Of a DNA stretch of 60,743 bases, positions 33,933 through 43,201 are shown piece after piece (position 1 is the first letter of the stretch; every line of letters begins with the position of its first letter). Position numbers and translations under genes: made by a program. Origin of the DNA: Caldifarciminota bacterium (GTDB lineage: Bacteria > Hydrothermota > Hydrothermia > UBA1063 > CAJXJZ01); contig JALVYB010000017.1 in NCBI GenBank assembly GCA_027038175.1, forward strand, positions 1 to 60,743. Direction: 5' to 3'. The notes below the pieces were generated by a model. The model searched no databases. It was given only the letters and a program-made list of their open reading frames with translations, and was not told where the DNA came from.

Positions 33933-35783
33933 TTACTTTGTTCCCTTGAGTTTTCTCTTTATTTTGCCTTTAACTTTGAACTCTTTGGGGTCTATATTGT
34001 ATTTTTTGAGTATTCTGTAAATTCTCATTCTGTTTGTGTTGAGGAGTTCTGCGGTTGCGAGTATATTACCGTGGGTTTCTCTCAATGCTTCGATCACAAT
34101 ATCCTTCTCCCTATCATGCAAAAATTCTTTCAGTGCCTTTGTTTTGGCTCTTAGAAGTTCTGTTTGTTCTGTGGAAAGCAGGTCCTCCGGGATGTTCTTT
34201 ATTGTAATTCTGCCATCCTTGGAGAATATCATTGCCTGTCTCATTACATTTCTGAGTTCCCTTACGTTGCCTGGCCAGTGATATGACGTGAGAAATTCCT
34301 TGACTTCATCATCCATTCCCTTGTATTCTTTGCCAAATTCCGCACCGAATTTCTTTGCAAAGTATTCGGCAAGAGGTATAATATCATCTGGTCTCTGTCT
34401 TAATGGGGGTATTTTAATAACAAACTCGCTTATTCTGTAGTAAAAGTCTTTTCTTACCCTGTTTGCAGATACCAGTTTGTCAAGCGGTTTGTTGCTGGCA
34501 AAAATGGGACGAGCCTTGAAGGTTATATCCTCCTTGCCTCCTACCCTGCGGAATTTCTTCTCTTCAAGAAGGGTGAGAAGTTTACCCTGCGTTGTAAGTG
34601 TTGTGTTTGAGATTTCGTCAAAGAAAACAGTCCCTCCATCTGCCACTTCAAGAAGTCCTGGTGTGTCCTCAAGTGCACCGGTAAAGGCTCCCTTTTTGTA
34701 ACCGAAGAGTTCGGATTCAATGAGAGTGTAAGGAATTGCGGATAGGTCAACCTGTACAAACGGTTTGTTTGCCCTTTTGCTTATGGAATGAATGAACCTT
34801 GCTAAAAGGCCCTTTCCTGTTCCAGTCTCACCTTCCAGAAGAATAACCGTGTCTGTTGGTGCAACCTGCCTTACCTTTGAAAGTATTTCTCTCATCTCCT
34901 TGCTTTCGAATACAATGACTATATCTTCTTCCTCTTTCAGTCTCCCTTTAAGTAGTCTCACTGAGGTCGCAAGAGCCTGTTTTTCCAGGTTGGCTGCTAT
35001 GTGAGATGCGAGCAATTTTGCAAGTGTTTCTATGAAGACCCTATCCTGTACAAGGAAAGTCTTGCTTTTTGTTGTTGTGTCAACGTACAACACTCCTATT
35101 AACTTGTCTTTATAAAGAAGCGGGGTAGCGAGAACAGAGCGTATTCTATTAAAAATGACCGAGTGTGCTCTTTTGAATCTCGGGTCCTCCTGGGCGTCCT
35201 CTATAACGAGTGTACCTTTTTTCCTCTCTACTTCAAGCATTATTGTGTTGGAAATGGTTTTTGCTTTCTTTATTTCAATATCCTCCATACCTATTGCGGC
35301 ACGTTTTCTGAGTCTGCCGTTGGTCATTATAAAGAGTGCTCCTCTTTCTGCACCAAGTGTCTCTATTGCTACCTGCAGGATTTTCTTGAAGTAGTTTTGT
35401 TCAGATAAAGATAGTTCCTGTATCTCTGCTATTTTCTGGAAGGCTTTTGCGTATCTTTCCTCAATCGACAACTCCTCAGGTATTTCAAGGTCTGCCGTCA
35501 TTCTCCGAATTTTGAGCAGTTTTTTCCTGTGTTCCTTGTGTCCCAGTTTCTCTGAAAGTTCAAGGGCTTTTTCGAGAATATCGAAGAATTCTTCCTTTGG
35601 TAGTTCCACCTTACCTTGGAGTGAAAGATACATCACATACACGTCAAGAAGGTCTGCCGGGCTTTCTTTGAGGCTTTCGAAGAGTTCCCTTGCAACACCA
35701 AGGGCTTTATTGTATTCTCCTGAATTTATGAGATATTCAAGGAGAAGTTTTGGGTATTTTTTTAGATTCTCCATATCTGACAT
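33933..35783 (-). CDS. GAF-domain sigma-54-dependent transcriptional activator
   Basis: The 616-aa product is a bacterial enhancer-binding protein. Residues 1-125 form a helical, TPR-like region and 128-268 a GAF domain. The AAA+ domain (about 290-520) has Walker A GETGTGKG (318-325), intact GAFTGA (365-370) and Walker B VFFDE. A Fis-type HTH closes the protein (NILATAELLNTNRMRIYRILKKY). It lacks a receiver domain, so its signal is not a classical phosphorelay. It follows the kinase gene by 2 nt with GGAGGTG. The kinase may phosphorylate or bind its N-terminal region. Confidence 0.95.
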   Translation of the reverse strand: MSDMENLKKYPKLLLEYLINSGEYNKALGVARELFESLKESPADLLDVYVMYLSLQGKVELPKEEFFDILEKALELSEKLGHKEHRKKLLKIRRMTADLEIPEELSIEERYAKAFQKIAEIQELSLSEQNYFKKILQVAIETLGAERGALFIMTNGRLRKRAAIGMEDIEIKKAKTISNTIMLEVERKKGTLVIEDAQEDPRFKRAHSVIFNRIRSVLATPLLYKDKLIGVLYVDTTTKSKTFLVQDRVFIETLAKLLASHIAANLEKQALATSVRLLKGRLKEEEDIVIVFESKEMREILSKVRQVAPTDTVILLEGETGTGKGLLARFIHSISKRANKPFVQVDLSAIPYTLIESELFGYKKGAFTGALEDTPGLLEVADGGTVFFDEISNTTLTTQGKLLTLLEEKKFRRVGGKEDITFKARPIFASNKPLDKLVSANRVRKDFYYRISEFVIKIPPLRQRPDDIIPLAEYFAKKFGAEFGKEYKGMDDEVKEFLTSYHWPGNVRELRNVMRQAMIFSKDGRITIKNIPEDLLSTEQTELLRAKTKALKEFLHDREKDIVIEALRETHGNILATAELLNTNRMRIYRILKKYNIDPKEFKVKGKIKRKLKGTK

Positions 35784-35785
35784 AA

Positions 35786-38509
35786 TTACACCTCCCTTTG
35801 TTTATTTTCGTTAATTAATGATGTAATTAAGCTATTTATATTGGTTTTAATTTTATTATCCAACTTTGCCCTTTCCAGGACCTTCTTTAATCCGGTGAGG
35901 TCTTTGAGGTTATAGAAAAGTTCAACAACACGATGTTCGGGCAAATACTGGATAACTTCCGGGTATTTTGTTATAAATTCCCTTGCTTTGTCGTGCCTTG
36001 AAGATTGCGTGAGTGCTTTGAAATAAATCCGATAGAAAAACGGTTTCAAAGGACCATGAAGTAATCTCAGGTATTTATAGGTATAATGGAGATACCTATA
36101 TGCAGACTCCAATCTAAGGTTTCTTAAGTAAATATAACCAAGGTATAGGGCAGCCTGAACGGAAAAACTCAGATGTTTGATTTCTGTTGCAAGCAAAAAG
36201 GTGTACTCAAAATAATACTGGGCTTTTTGAATCAGGTTTTTTTGATAGTACAGATATGCAAGTTGGAAATAGAGAAGTAGGGCCTCAATGGATGAGTCCC
36301 ATATAGGTGTCATGCTCTCCAGAACACGAAGTGCCCTCTCTTTATTCCCCTCTTCTCGGAGTGCCATTGCATATAGATACTGGCTCATATTTTTCGTGTG
36401 AGGGTCAAGAGATATTTCGCCTGCTTTTATAGCAAAGTTCCTGGATTTTCTCGTGCTCTTTGTAAGATATAGGTGGTAAAAACCCATACCGAGGTAGTAG
36501 TATGCATTCTTTTCGAGAGGAAGGTGGGCAGTGCGTATTTGCTCGATTTCATCGTATTTGCCGTACAGGGCATAGGTGTAAAGTAGCATGGAATGGGCCT
36601 TCGGGGTGTTTATTGACTTAAGAGCCATAACTGCTTCTCTGTACTTCCCAAATTCTATTGCAAGTCTGGCAAATTGAATATCAAACGTTCCAGTATTAAC
36701 GTATTTTTCCATGAGTTTTGCCCATGTAATGTTGCCGGATTTCCAGAAACCCATAGATGTGGCTATTTTAAATAGTTTAATTCTGTATTCGTCATTGTTC
36801 GTGTTCTCAATGAGTTTATTAAGGAATATGCCCACATGGCTTCTGGGTATATTCTCTTTTTCAATAAGTTCCGTAACCTTCTCGATTAAACCGTCCGAAC
36901 TCTGTGAAGACCTTATCAGGAGGTCTTCCATAGCATCGTATATGGTAGTACCCCTTTCTTTTTCTGCCACGTCTATCCTGTTCATGCTTCCATCCTTTCT
37001 CAAATACCTGTCAAAAAGAAGGGTTAAAATAATATGTGTGGGTGTGATTACTATAAGTCCGAGAGCCTTTAAAATATCTATAAGTGCTTCATATTGTTCC
37101 ATTAAGTTCTTAACGTATTCAATACTTCTTTTTTCTGATAGTAATGAGAGAAACATGTAATCTCTTGGCAGGGCAAAGATAAAGTTCTTAAAAAAATCAA
37201 TAATATATGTGAACTCAGCGTAAATATACCCTGAAACGCTTTCGAGGGTTACAGGGTATTCAATTGAAAATTTCTTACCCAGTGTCTCAAGTATTTTGAG
37301 ATTTATTTTAACAAATAAAGGTAGTTCGTCTTCAAGAATATAGTCTCCGAGGAGTTCAGGAGTCAGGACTACCTCTGCTTTTTCATCTTTAAACTCATCG
37401 AAGGTAAAGTTAATATAGCTTACAGGAACAAATGCCTTTACAGGTATGTTGGAAAATATTATTGTTTTACTACCTTTCTTTTGTAACTTGTTGAGTTCTG
37501 ATCTCTTTGGAAGATGATCAACATATATTACCACATCAGACTCCTCTTCAGCATTATTTATGGATACCTTAAAAGATTTTGTTTCAAGTCGCATTCTAAG
37601 GTCATTTTTTACATAATCTGCAAGGCCTGAGGGAAAAGATGGACTGAAAATATTTATCACTGGTTTCTCTTCTTCATACAAATCCTTGAGAATCATTTCA
37701 TATAGAGATGTAAAAATAAGCGATATTGTATGTGGAACAAAACAATACCTTAATTGGAGGAAGTCAAACATTTTAAGTACATCAAAAATTGCAGGTCGTT
37801 TTAAAAAATCGTAGCAAAGTGCCTTTTCCAGTATCTTTCTTGCCACTTGATGCTTTATATTTATGAGTGGAGGTGGCCCTTTATGCTGACTAAGAAGAAG
37901 GGCATCTGGATTGGGAGCCTCGTAAGGAGGAGTGCCTGAAAATATCTCATAAAACATTGCAGCAACTGAGTACACATCTGCCTTATAAGGAGGATAATCT
38001 CCCAAAAGATCCTGATTGATGATTTCAGGTGCTGTGTATGGTATGGTACCCCCAAATAAATGGCCTTTGTCACCCAGATAGGCAAAACCAAGGTCAAGGA
38101 GAAACAATCTGCCTTTTTTATCAACAATGAAGTTATATGGCGATATGTCTATGACGGCGATTCCCCGGGTTTGTAGTCTGAAGATTATACAGAATATCTC
38201 TTTCATGTAGTGGAATTTCACCTCGTCGTTTTTGTCTTTCAGATATTCTTTCAGCGGTTCGCCTTCAATCCATTCCCTTATAAAATACATTCTTCTACCG
38301 ATTTTACCGAGAGAGATGGGCTTTGGTACAAATCCATGCGGGAATAGGTGTTTTAGAAGGTAGAATTCCTTAAGAATAAACGGATTATACTCCTCGTGGG
38401 TAGCCATTTTAAGAATGTAATTAATACCATACTTTTCAAGTAGAATTATTTGCGTATACTCACTTTTGCTTATAGTTTTAACAACTTTAAAGCCTCGAAT
38501 TTGTTTCAT
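35786..38509 (-). CDS. Ser/Thr protein kinase-like protein with degenerate ATPase module and TPR-like tail
   Basis: This 907-aa protein starts with a kinase fold (1-260). K34, E48, D121 and N126 (VIDISPYNF replacing HRDLKPxN), D139 (LDLGFA) and YTAPEI are present, but the Gly-rich loop lacks glycines. Residues 280-480 resemble the AAA_16/STAND ATPase of PknK-type kinases without a P-loop: FSPSFPSGLA stands where GxxGxGKT should be, and VVIYVDHLPKRSE sits like Walker B. The remainder is helical repeats. There are no membrane segments. It is leaderless from its own promoter and is followed by a sigma-54 activator. Confidence 0.85.
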   Translation of the reverse strand: MKQIRGFKVVKTISKSEYTQIILLEKYGINYILKMATHEEYNPFILKEFYLLKHLFPHGFVPKPISLGKIGRRMYFIREWIEGEPLKEYLKDKNDEVKFHYMKEIFCIIFRLQTRGIAVIDISPYNFIVDKKGRLFLLDLGFAYLGDKGHLFGGTIPYTAPEIINQDLLGDYPPYKADVYSVAAMFYEIFSGTPPYEAPNPDALLLSQHKGPPPLINIKHQVARKILEKALCYDFLKRPAIFDVLKMFDFLQLRYCFVPHTISLIFTSLYEMILKDLYEEEKPVINIFSPSFPSGLADYVKNDLRMRLETKSFKVSINNAEEESDVVIYVDHLPKRSELNKLQKKGSKTIIFSNIPVKAFVPVSYINFTFDEFKDEKAEVVLTPELLGDYILEDELPLFVKINLKILETLGKKFSIEYPVTLESVSGYIYAEFTYIIDFFKNFIFALPRDYMFLSLLSEKRSIEYVKNLMEQYEALIDILKALGLIVITPTHIILTLLFDRYLRKDGSMNRIDVAEKERGTTIYDAMEDLLIRSSQSSDGLIEKVTELIEKENIPRSHVGIFLNKLIENTNNDEYRIKLFKIATSMGFWKSGNITWAKLMEKYVNTGTFDIQFARLAIEFGKYREAVMALKSINTPKAHSMLLYTYALYGKYDEIEQIRTAHLPLEKNAYYYLGMGFYHLYLTKSTRKSRNFAIKAGEISLDPHTKNMSQYLYAMALREEGNKERALRVLESMTPIWDSSIEALLLYFQLAYLYYQKNLIQKAQYYFEYTFLLATEIKHLSFSVQAALYLGYIYLRNLRLESAYRYLHYTYKYLRLLHGPLKPFFYRIYFKALTQSSRHDKAREFITKYPEVIQYLPEHRVVELFYNLKDLTGLKKVLERAKLDNKIKTNINSLITSLINENKQREV

Positions 38510-38517
38510 TATGTAAT

Positions 38518-38546
38518 AGTATATAACATAACGTTCGGATTGTCAA
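38518..38546 (-). promoter_or_regulatory. Leaderless-type promoter of the kinase-activator operon
   Basis: On the minus strand, TTGACA (38546-38541), 17 nt, TATACT (38523-38518). The ATG at 38509 is 8 nt beyond the -10 box, leaving a leader of 0-3 nt. No Shine-Dalgarno is present. Confidence 0.83.
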
Positions 38547-38597
38547 TGGAAATGTAACAAAATATGCAAGGATTACAATTGATAGGCTATAAAAATA

Positions 38598-40655
38598 TCA
38601 GGGGAGTATGTCTTTGACAAATCCTTTATCGATTTTAATGTCCGGAATTTTCTTGATAAACAATCTAAAACTATAATCCCAGATATCTCCATATCTGTTG
38701 TAAGAGAACGTAAGTGCCCAGCAGTGGAGGTCTTTTTTGATATTGAGGGTTCTATTTAAGAATTTCCCTCTTTCAAGGTCGTAAGATAGGGCATAACTTC
38801 CTGTAATGCTTGGGGTTATTCTAAAATTCGAACTTATTCCAAGTGTTTGGGTTGTGAAAGTCTGATTTTGTGAAATGGTATAGTTAATTGATATGGATAG
38901 TCTATTATGCGATTTTTCAGTTTTTGTACGCTCACTATCGTTTTTTGCCGGGATATAATTGAAGCTCGTCACAGGTAGTTTGAGAGAGAAGTTTGAATTA
39001 AGATATATTGATGTATTATTTATGTTCATGCTGTCAGGGCTGAAGGTAAAACTTCCACGTATTTTTACGGGAAGTTTCTGTGACAGTGAAAAGTATACGG
39101 GAATATTGCTCCATTTTTTTTGTTCAAAGTTGTACGAAGCACTGAGATTGAGGTCCAGAAGTTTCAGGGAGGTTGAATCTTTTTTTGCAAGGAAGGAGTT
39201 TGTTATTCTCAGGCTCAGGTATTTTCCGGGTGTATACCTGCTACCATACTGAAAAAAGACAGAATCGTTGTGTATATACGGGGTGTAGCCAAATGAGGCC
39301 TGCGGAGAAAATACATGGACGAATTTTTTAATATGCAGGAAAGGAAGACCGAACAATGAAAATCCGTATAGTGTGGTGGCAATGGAACTCTGCATGCTTA
39401 TTCCCTTTTGTAGTGTATAGGATTGCATGAGAGAATCTTTTGGGAGGATGTTTGTTGACACCTGTGCACCTGTTTGCAACCTTATGTAGTGCAAGAGCGT
39501 AATGTTATAAGAGGTTGTTATATGATTTGCGAGACCCTGTCGGTAATATGTTCTAATACTATCCTCATATCTTTTTCTCATAATGCTTCCACTTGCTCGA
39601 AGATTTAGAAAATGCAGCGCAGGAAGAGAATACTGTATAAGTGGTAAAAGGCTCTCCCTTTGTTTTTTATCCGGTTTTATTCTATCATCAAGGGTCAGGG
39701 TTACAGGAACAGGAGGCGTACTCTTTGTGAGGGTTATATAACTATACATCTCTTTCTTGAGCCATTCGACAACTGTTTCAGAATACTGATTTAAGTAATC
39801 GTAACTTGAGAGATAATCAAATCTTGCAGAGAGAGAAACACCATGTGAAAGAGTTTGTCTGTGCCATCCTTTTATGGCCCAATCGCGTCTTCCGGACCAG
39901 AGATTCTCAGCCCTCGAATACTGCACTTCACCTGAAAGTTTTTTGTATAACTTGTAAATTAAGTCCACATTACCTTTTATTCCCACGTTCTCGATGAGAT
40001 CAAGGGAAAAAGTCACGTCCATATAATTGTTTATTACAAGATAGTAAGCAAGATTCCTGAAGTATTTTCCGCTTGAGGAGTTATAGCCAATGTGAGGTGT
40101 GAGAAATCCGCTTTTTCTTCCCTCTTTTACCGGAAACATCCAGAATGGCACATAAAATAGTGGCACGTTGTGAACTTTGAGGATTACGGGCTTTGCAATG
40201 GCCATCTCTTTTTTTATGACCTTCATATAGGTGGATTGGAAATAGTAATGAGGTGGATTTTTATCACAGGTGGTGTAAAATCCGCGTCTTATGTATATGT
40301 TGTCAAGAGAATCTTTGTAAGATTCTTTGCCCCAGATTTTACCCTTTTCCTTAAGTGTATAACCATTGAAAGCGTAACCAGATCGCATCTTTGTATTGTA
40401 GTAAAGTGAATCTCCGAAAAAACTGTCCTTACCTGTTATAAGCATGGCATGACCGTAAGCCTTTAAAAGGGATGAATCTTCGAAAAAGAAGATACTGTCA
40501 GCAGTAAGTAGATTGTCTTTGTCCCGGGCTGAAGCGCTGTCTTTTAAAATAACTACTTTGTTATCCGGAAAATATACGATTTTTTTTGCGGCAAACTGTA
40601 CTTCTGCTAACAGTGATGTTACAAGAGAAAAAAACAGTACATAAAATCTTTTCAC
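38598..40655 (-). CDS. lptD: LPS-assembly protein LptD-like outer-membrane barrel
   Basis: LptD inserts lipopolysaccharide into the outer leaflet with LptE. From GTG 40655 the product is 685 aa with a signal peptide, MKRFYVLFFSLVTSLLAE. An OstA-like N-domain follows (ADSIFFFEDSSLLKAYGHAMLI), then the LptD core PHYYFQSTYMKVI...VPLFYVPFWMFPVKEGRKSGFLTPHIGY and a long beta-barrel. Unlike E. coli LptD it has few cysteines, so the double disulphide switch may be absent. A longer in-frame start at 40727 overlaps the previous gene and is less likely. Neither start has a clear ribosome-binding site. Confidence 0.88.
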   Translation of the reverse strand: MKRFYVLFFSLVTSLLAEVQFAAKKIVYFPDNKVVILKDSASARDKDNLLTADSIFFFEDSSLLKAYGHAMLITGKDSFFGDSLYYNTKMRSGYAFNGYTLKEKGKIWGKESYKDSLDNIYIRRGFYTTCDKNPPHYYFQSTYMKVIKKEMAIAKPVILKVHNVPLFYVPFWMFPVKEGRKSGFLTPHIGYNSSSGKYFRNLAYYLVINNYMDVTFSLDLIENVGIKGNVDLIYKLYKKLSGEVQYSRAENLWSGRRDWAIKGWHRQTLSHGVSLSARFDYLSSYDYLNQYSETVVEWLKKEMYSYITLTKSTPPVPVTLTLDDRIKPDKKQRESLLPLIQYSLPALHFLNLRASGSIMRKRYEDSIRTYYRQGLANHITTSYNITLLHYIRLQTGAQVSTNILPKDSLMQSYTLQKGISMQSSIATTLYGFSLFGLPFLHIKKFVHVFSPQASFGYTPYIHNDSVFFQYGSRYTPGKYLSLRITNSFLAKKDSTSLKLLDLNLSASYNFEQKKWSNIPVYFSLSQKLPVKIRGSFTFSPDSMNINNTSIYLNSNFSLKLPVTSFNYIPAKNDSERTKTEKSHNRLSISINYTISQNQTFTTQTLGISSNFRITPSITGSYALSYDLERGKFLNRTLNIKKDLHCWALTFSYNRYGDIWDYSFRLFIKKIPDIKIDKGFVKDILP

Positions 40656-40677
40656 TTTTAGAAGGGAGGAGAGGATA

Positions 40678-42057
40678 TCAAGCCTCTCCCCTTTCAAAAT
40701 CAACCTCTTTGAACTTTTTAATCTCACTTATGATAAGTTCTTTTATCTCTTCAAGTCGCTCTTCTGTTTTTGCTTCAAATCTCAACACAAGTACAGGCTG
40801 GGTATTGGATGCTCTGACAAGTCCAAATCCATCTTCAAACTCAATTCTTGCACCGTCTATATCTATAACCTCGTACTTTTCCTTAAAAATGTTTACAAGA
40901 GTGTCAACAACCTCAAATTTTTTGTCGTCAGGGCAGTAAACTCTGATTTCGGGGGTTGCATAGTAGAAAGGTATTTCCTTCACCATCTCGGAGAGTTTTC
41001 TTTTCTTCATGGACAAAAGTTCAAGCATGCGTAATGCATCATATATAGCGTCGTCAAACCCATAGTACCTATCGTTGAACTCTATATGTCCCGACATTTC
41101 TCCTGCAAGTGGGGCGTTTATTTCTCTTAGTTTGGCTTTTATGAGAGCATGCCCGGTTTTCCACATTACAGGTTTTCCACCGTGTCTCTTTATCACATCT
41201 ATAAGTCCCTTTGTACATTTTACGTCGAATATTATAGGAGCGCCCGGGTAATCCTTTAGCACTTCAGGGACGAACAGCGCAAGGAATTTATCTCCAAACA
41301 AAAGTTCTCCTTCATCTGTGATAACGCCAACTCTGTCACAGTCACCATCAAGTCCAATACCAATGTCAAGTCCTTTGTTTTTTACGAGTTTTTTAAGTTC
41401 TTCCATGTATTCTGGAACAATAGGGTCAGGTATGTGGTTGGGAAATCTTCCGTCAGGCTCCAGATAAAGCCCTTCATATTGAAGGCCTATTTTCTGGAGT
41501 ATCTTTTCAATAACAGGTCCACCTACCCCATTTCCGGTATCAATTCCTATTTTGAGGTTCTTATCTATTTTAACGCCAGATGAGACCTCATCTATGTAAG
41601 TGGTCAGAATGTCATGTTCTTCTATTTTCCCCTCTTCTTTTGGAATATAGTCCTCTTTCTCTATTACGTCAGCGAGTTTCTGTATATCGTCTCCAAAGAA
41701 AGGCATCTTGCCGATGGATAATTTGAAGCCATTGTAATCTCTTGGATTGTGGCTTGCGGTAACCTCGACCCCTCCATCAAGGTTCAGTTTGTAAATGGAA
41801 TAGTACTGAACAGGGGTTGGAACAACTCCAAGGTCATACACTAAAAGTCCGCTATCTCGGAGCCCTTCCATAAGTTTTTTTGCGTATGCTGGTGATGTTG
41901 GGCGTACATCCTGCCCAACTGATACTTTTTCTCCCCCGTTTTTTCTGATTATTGTTCCGAAGCCTCTGCCAATATGATAGGCAAGTTCCTCCGTTATATC
42001 CTTTTCTGCTATCCCTCTAATATCATATTTTCTGAAAATGTTACGGGGTATTTTCAT
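40678..42057 (-). CDS. Phosphomannomutase/phosphoglucomutase
   Basis: The 459-aa product is an alpha-D-phosphohexomutase of the AlgC/ManB type, interconverting hexose 1- and 6-phosphates for surface polysaccharides. It has the catalytic serine loop TASHNPRDYNGFK, the metal loop DGDCDRVG, the sugar loop GEMSGH and the phosphate-binding RASNTQPVLVLRFEA. Its ATGA overlaps the HAD gene upstream. Substrate preference (mannose or glucose) cannot be read from sequence alone. Confidence 0.95.
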   Translation of the reverse strand: MKIPRNIFRKYDIRGIAEKDITEELAYHIGRGFGTIIRKNGGEKVSVGQDVRPTSPAYAKKLMEGLRDSGLLVYDLGVVPTPVQYYSIYKLNLDGGVEVTASHNPRDYNGFKLSIGKMPFFGDDIQKLADVIEKEDYIPKEEGKIEEHDILTTYIDEVSSGVKIDKNLKIGIDTGNGVGGPVIEKILQKIGLQYEGLYLEPDGRFPNHIPDPIVPEYMEELKKLVKNKGLDIGIGLDGDCDRVGVITDEGELLFGDKFLALFVPEVLKDYPGAPIIFDVKCTKGLIDVIKRHGGKPVMWKTGHALIKAKLREINAPLAGEMSGHIEFNDRYYGFDDAIYDALRMLELLSMKKRKLSEMVKEIPFYYATPEIRVYCPDDKKFEVVDTLVNIFKEKYEVIDIDGARIEFEDGFGLVRASNTQPVLVLRFEAKTEERLEEIKELIISEIKKFKEVDFERGEA

Positions 42058-42761
42058 CTTGTCTCCTCCTTTATTTTAATATCTGCAATACTTTCAATGA
42101 TAAAATCTGCTTTTCTCAGACCCTCTTTTGTTTCTACACCTGATAGAACTCCTATTCCAATAGCCCCTTTGGACTTTGCAAGTTCAATATCATGCGTTGA
42201 ATCCCCCACAACCACGATTCTTTGTGGGTCATTGATGTTATATTCTTTCATAATGGTAGTAAGAAGCCGTGGGTCCGGTTTATAATAAGGATACGTGTCA
42301 GAGCCTATCACCCTGTGATATGGAATATTGAGTTCTCTGAGTATCCTTTCTGTGCGCTTCTCAAGGTCATTTGTTAAAATGATTACAGTGGATATGGACA
42401 TCAGGCTGGATAGAACCTCGTGCGTGCCGGGAATGGGTCTGAATATGCCGTCATTAAGAATGCTATCTGCTTCCTTAAATAATTCAAGGATTTCATTTTT
42501 GTCTATACCGAGAATTTTAGAGCACTCTTCTGATGTTTCCTGCCTTGTGGTATAGAGTATATGTTTTATGTCAAAGTTCCCATCTTTGTAACCAAGTACC
42601 GGCTCCACCTTTTTGCGTGCCTCTTTTCCATATCGGTGCTCTATGAGTCTGAGCCTCTCCTCCATTATCTTTCCCCATCCATCTAAATTCACCAGAGTAC
42701 CATCTTTGTCGAAAATCCATAGGTCTGCAGCAAGTTCTGTATTGTTTACAAAAACTTTCAT
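42054..42761 (-). CDS. HAD-family phosphatase
   Basis: The 235-aa product is a HAD hydrolase with the nucleophile motif WIFDKDGTLV, motif II IILTND, a conserved Lys in YYKPDPRLL and the motif VVVGDSTHDIELAKSKG. The helical cap between residues 25 and 100 resembles phosphoglycolate phosphatase-like enzymes. Its place between a CBS protein and a phosphohexomutase in an envelope operon suggests a sugar-phosphate substrate, but this is not proven. It overlaps both neighbours by 4 nt. Confidence 0.9.
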   Translation of the reverse strand: MKVFVNNTELAADLWIFDKDGTLVNLDGWGKIMEERLRLIEHRYGKEARKKVEPVLGYKDGNFDIKHILYTTRQETSEECSKILGIDKNEILELFKEADSILNDGIFRPIPGTHEVLSSLMSISTVIILTNDLEKRTERILRELNIPYHRVIGSDTYPYYKPDPRLLTTIMKEYNINDPQRIVVVGDSTHDIELAKSKGAIGIGVLSGVETKEGLRKADFIIESIADIKIKEETR

Positions 42762-43201
42762 AGCATTCTGGACAGTGAGTAGTTTATAATTGTGGACATA
42801 TCAAGGAATCCTATGACTTTCCCGTCATCATCAAGAACAGGCATGATTTTCATGTTATATTCCAGCATCTTGTCAATTGCACTTTTTATTGTTTCATCTT
42901 CCCGCACAAAGGGTACATTCTTGCTCATAATGTCTTTTGCTGAACCAGAAAATAGCGTATCTAAGAGATGTCTTGTGGATATAACACTACCTATTCTTGG
43001 CGACTGCTCCTTAAGAAGGTGCCTGATTAAATTATCTAATTTAATAAATCCCACGAGTTTATCGTTTTCGTCGATAACGAAGATTCCCCATCTAAAGTTG
43101 TATCTTGCAACATACTGCGCTACATCTATTATGGGGTCATCTTCCTTTACGAAAGGTGCCGGTTCTTTAACTCGTTTTATATAATCTTTGACCTTTTTCA
43201 T
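42758..43201 (-). CDS. CBS-domain pair protein
   Basis: The 147-aa product consists of two CBS domains (about 20-75 and 88-145), e.g. FVKEDDPIIDVAQYVARYNFRWGIFVIDENDKLVGFIKLDNLI and VREDETIKSAIDKMLEYNMKIMPVLDDDGKVIGFLDM. Such modules bind adenosine nucleotides. It follows the antiporter gene with a 1-nt overlap, so it may be a detached regulator of that transporter. Confidence 0.93.
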   Translation of the reverse strand: MKKVKDYIKRVKEPAPFVKEDDPIIDVAQYVARYNFRWGIFVIDENDKLVGFIKLDNLIRHLLKEQSPRIGSVISTRHLLDTLFSGSAKDIMSKNVPFVREDETIKSAIDKMLEYNMKIMPVLDDDGKVIGFLDMSTIINYSLSRML

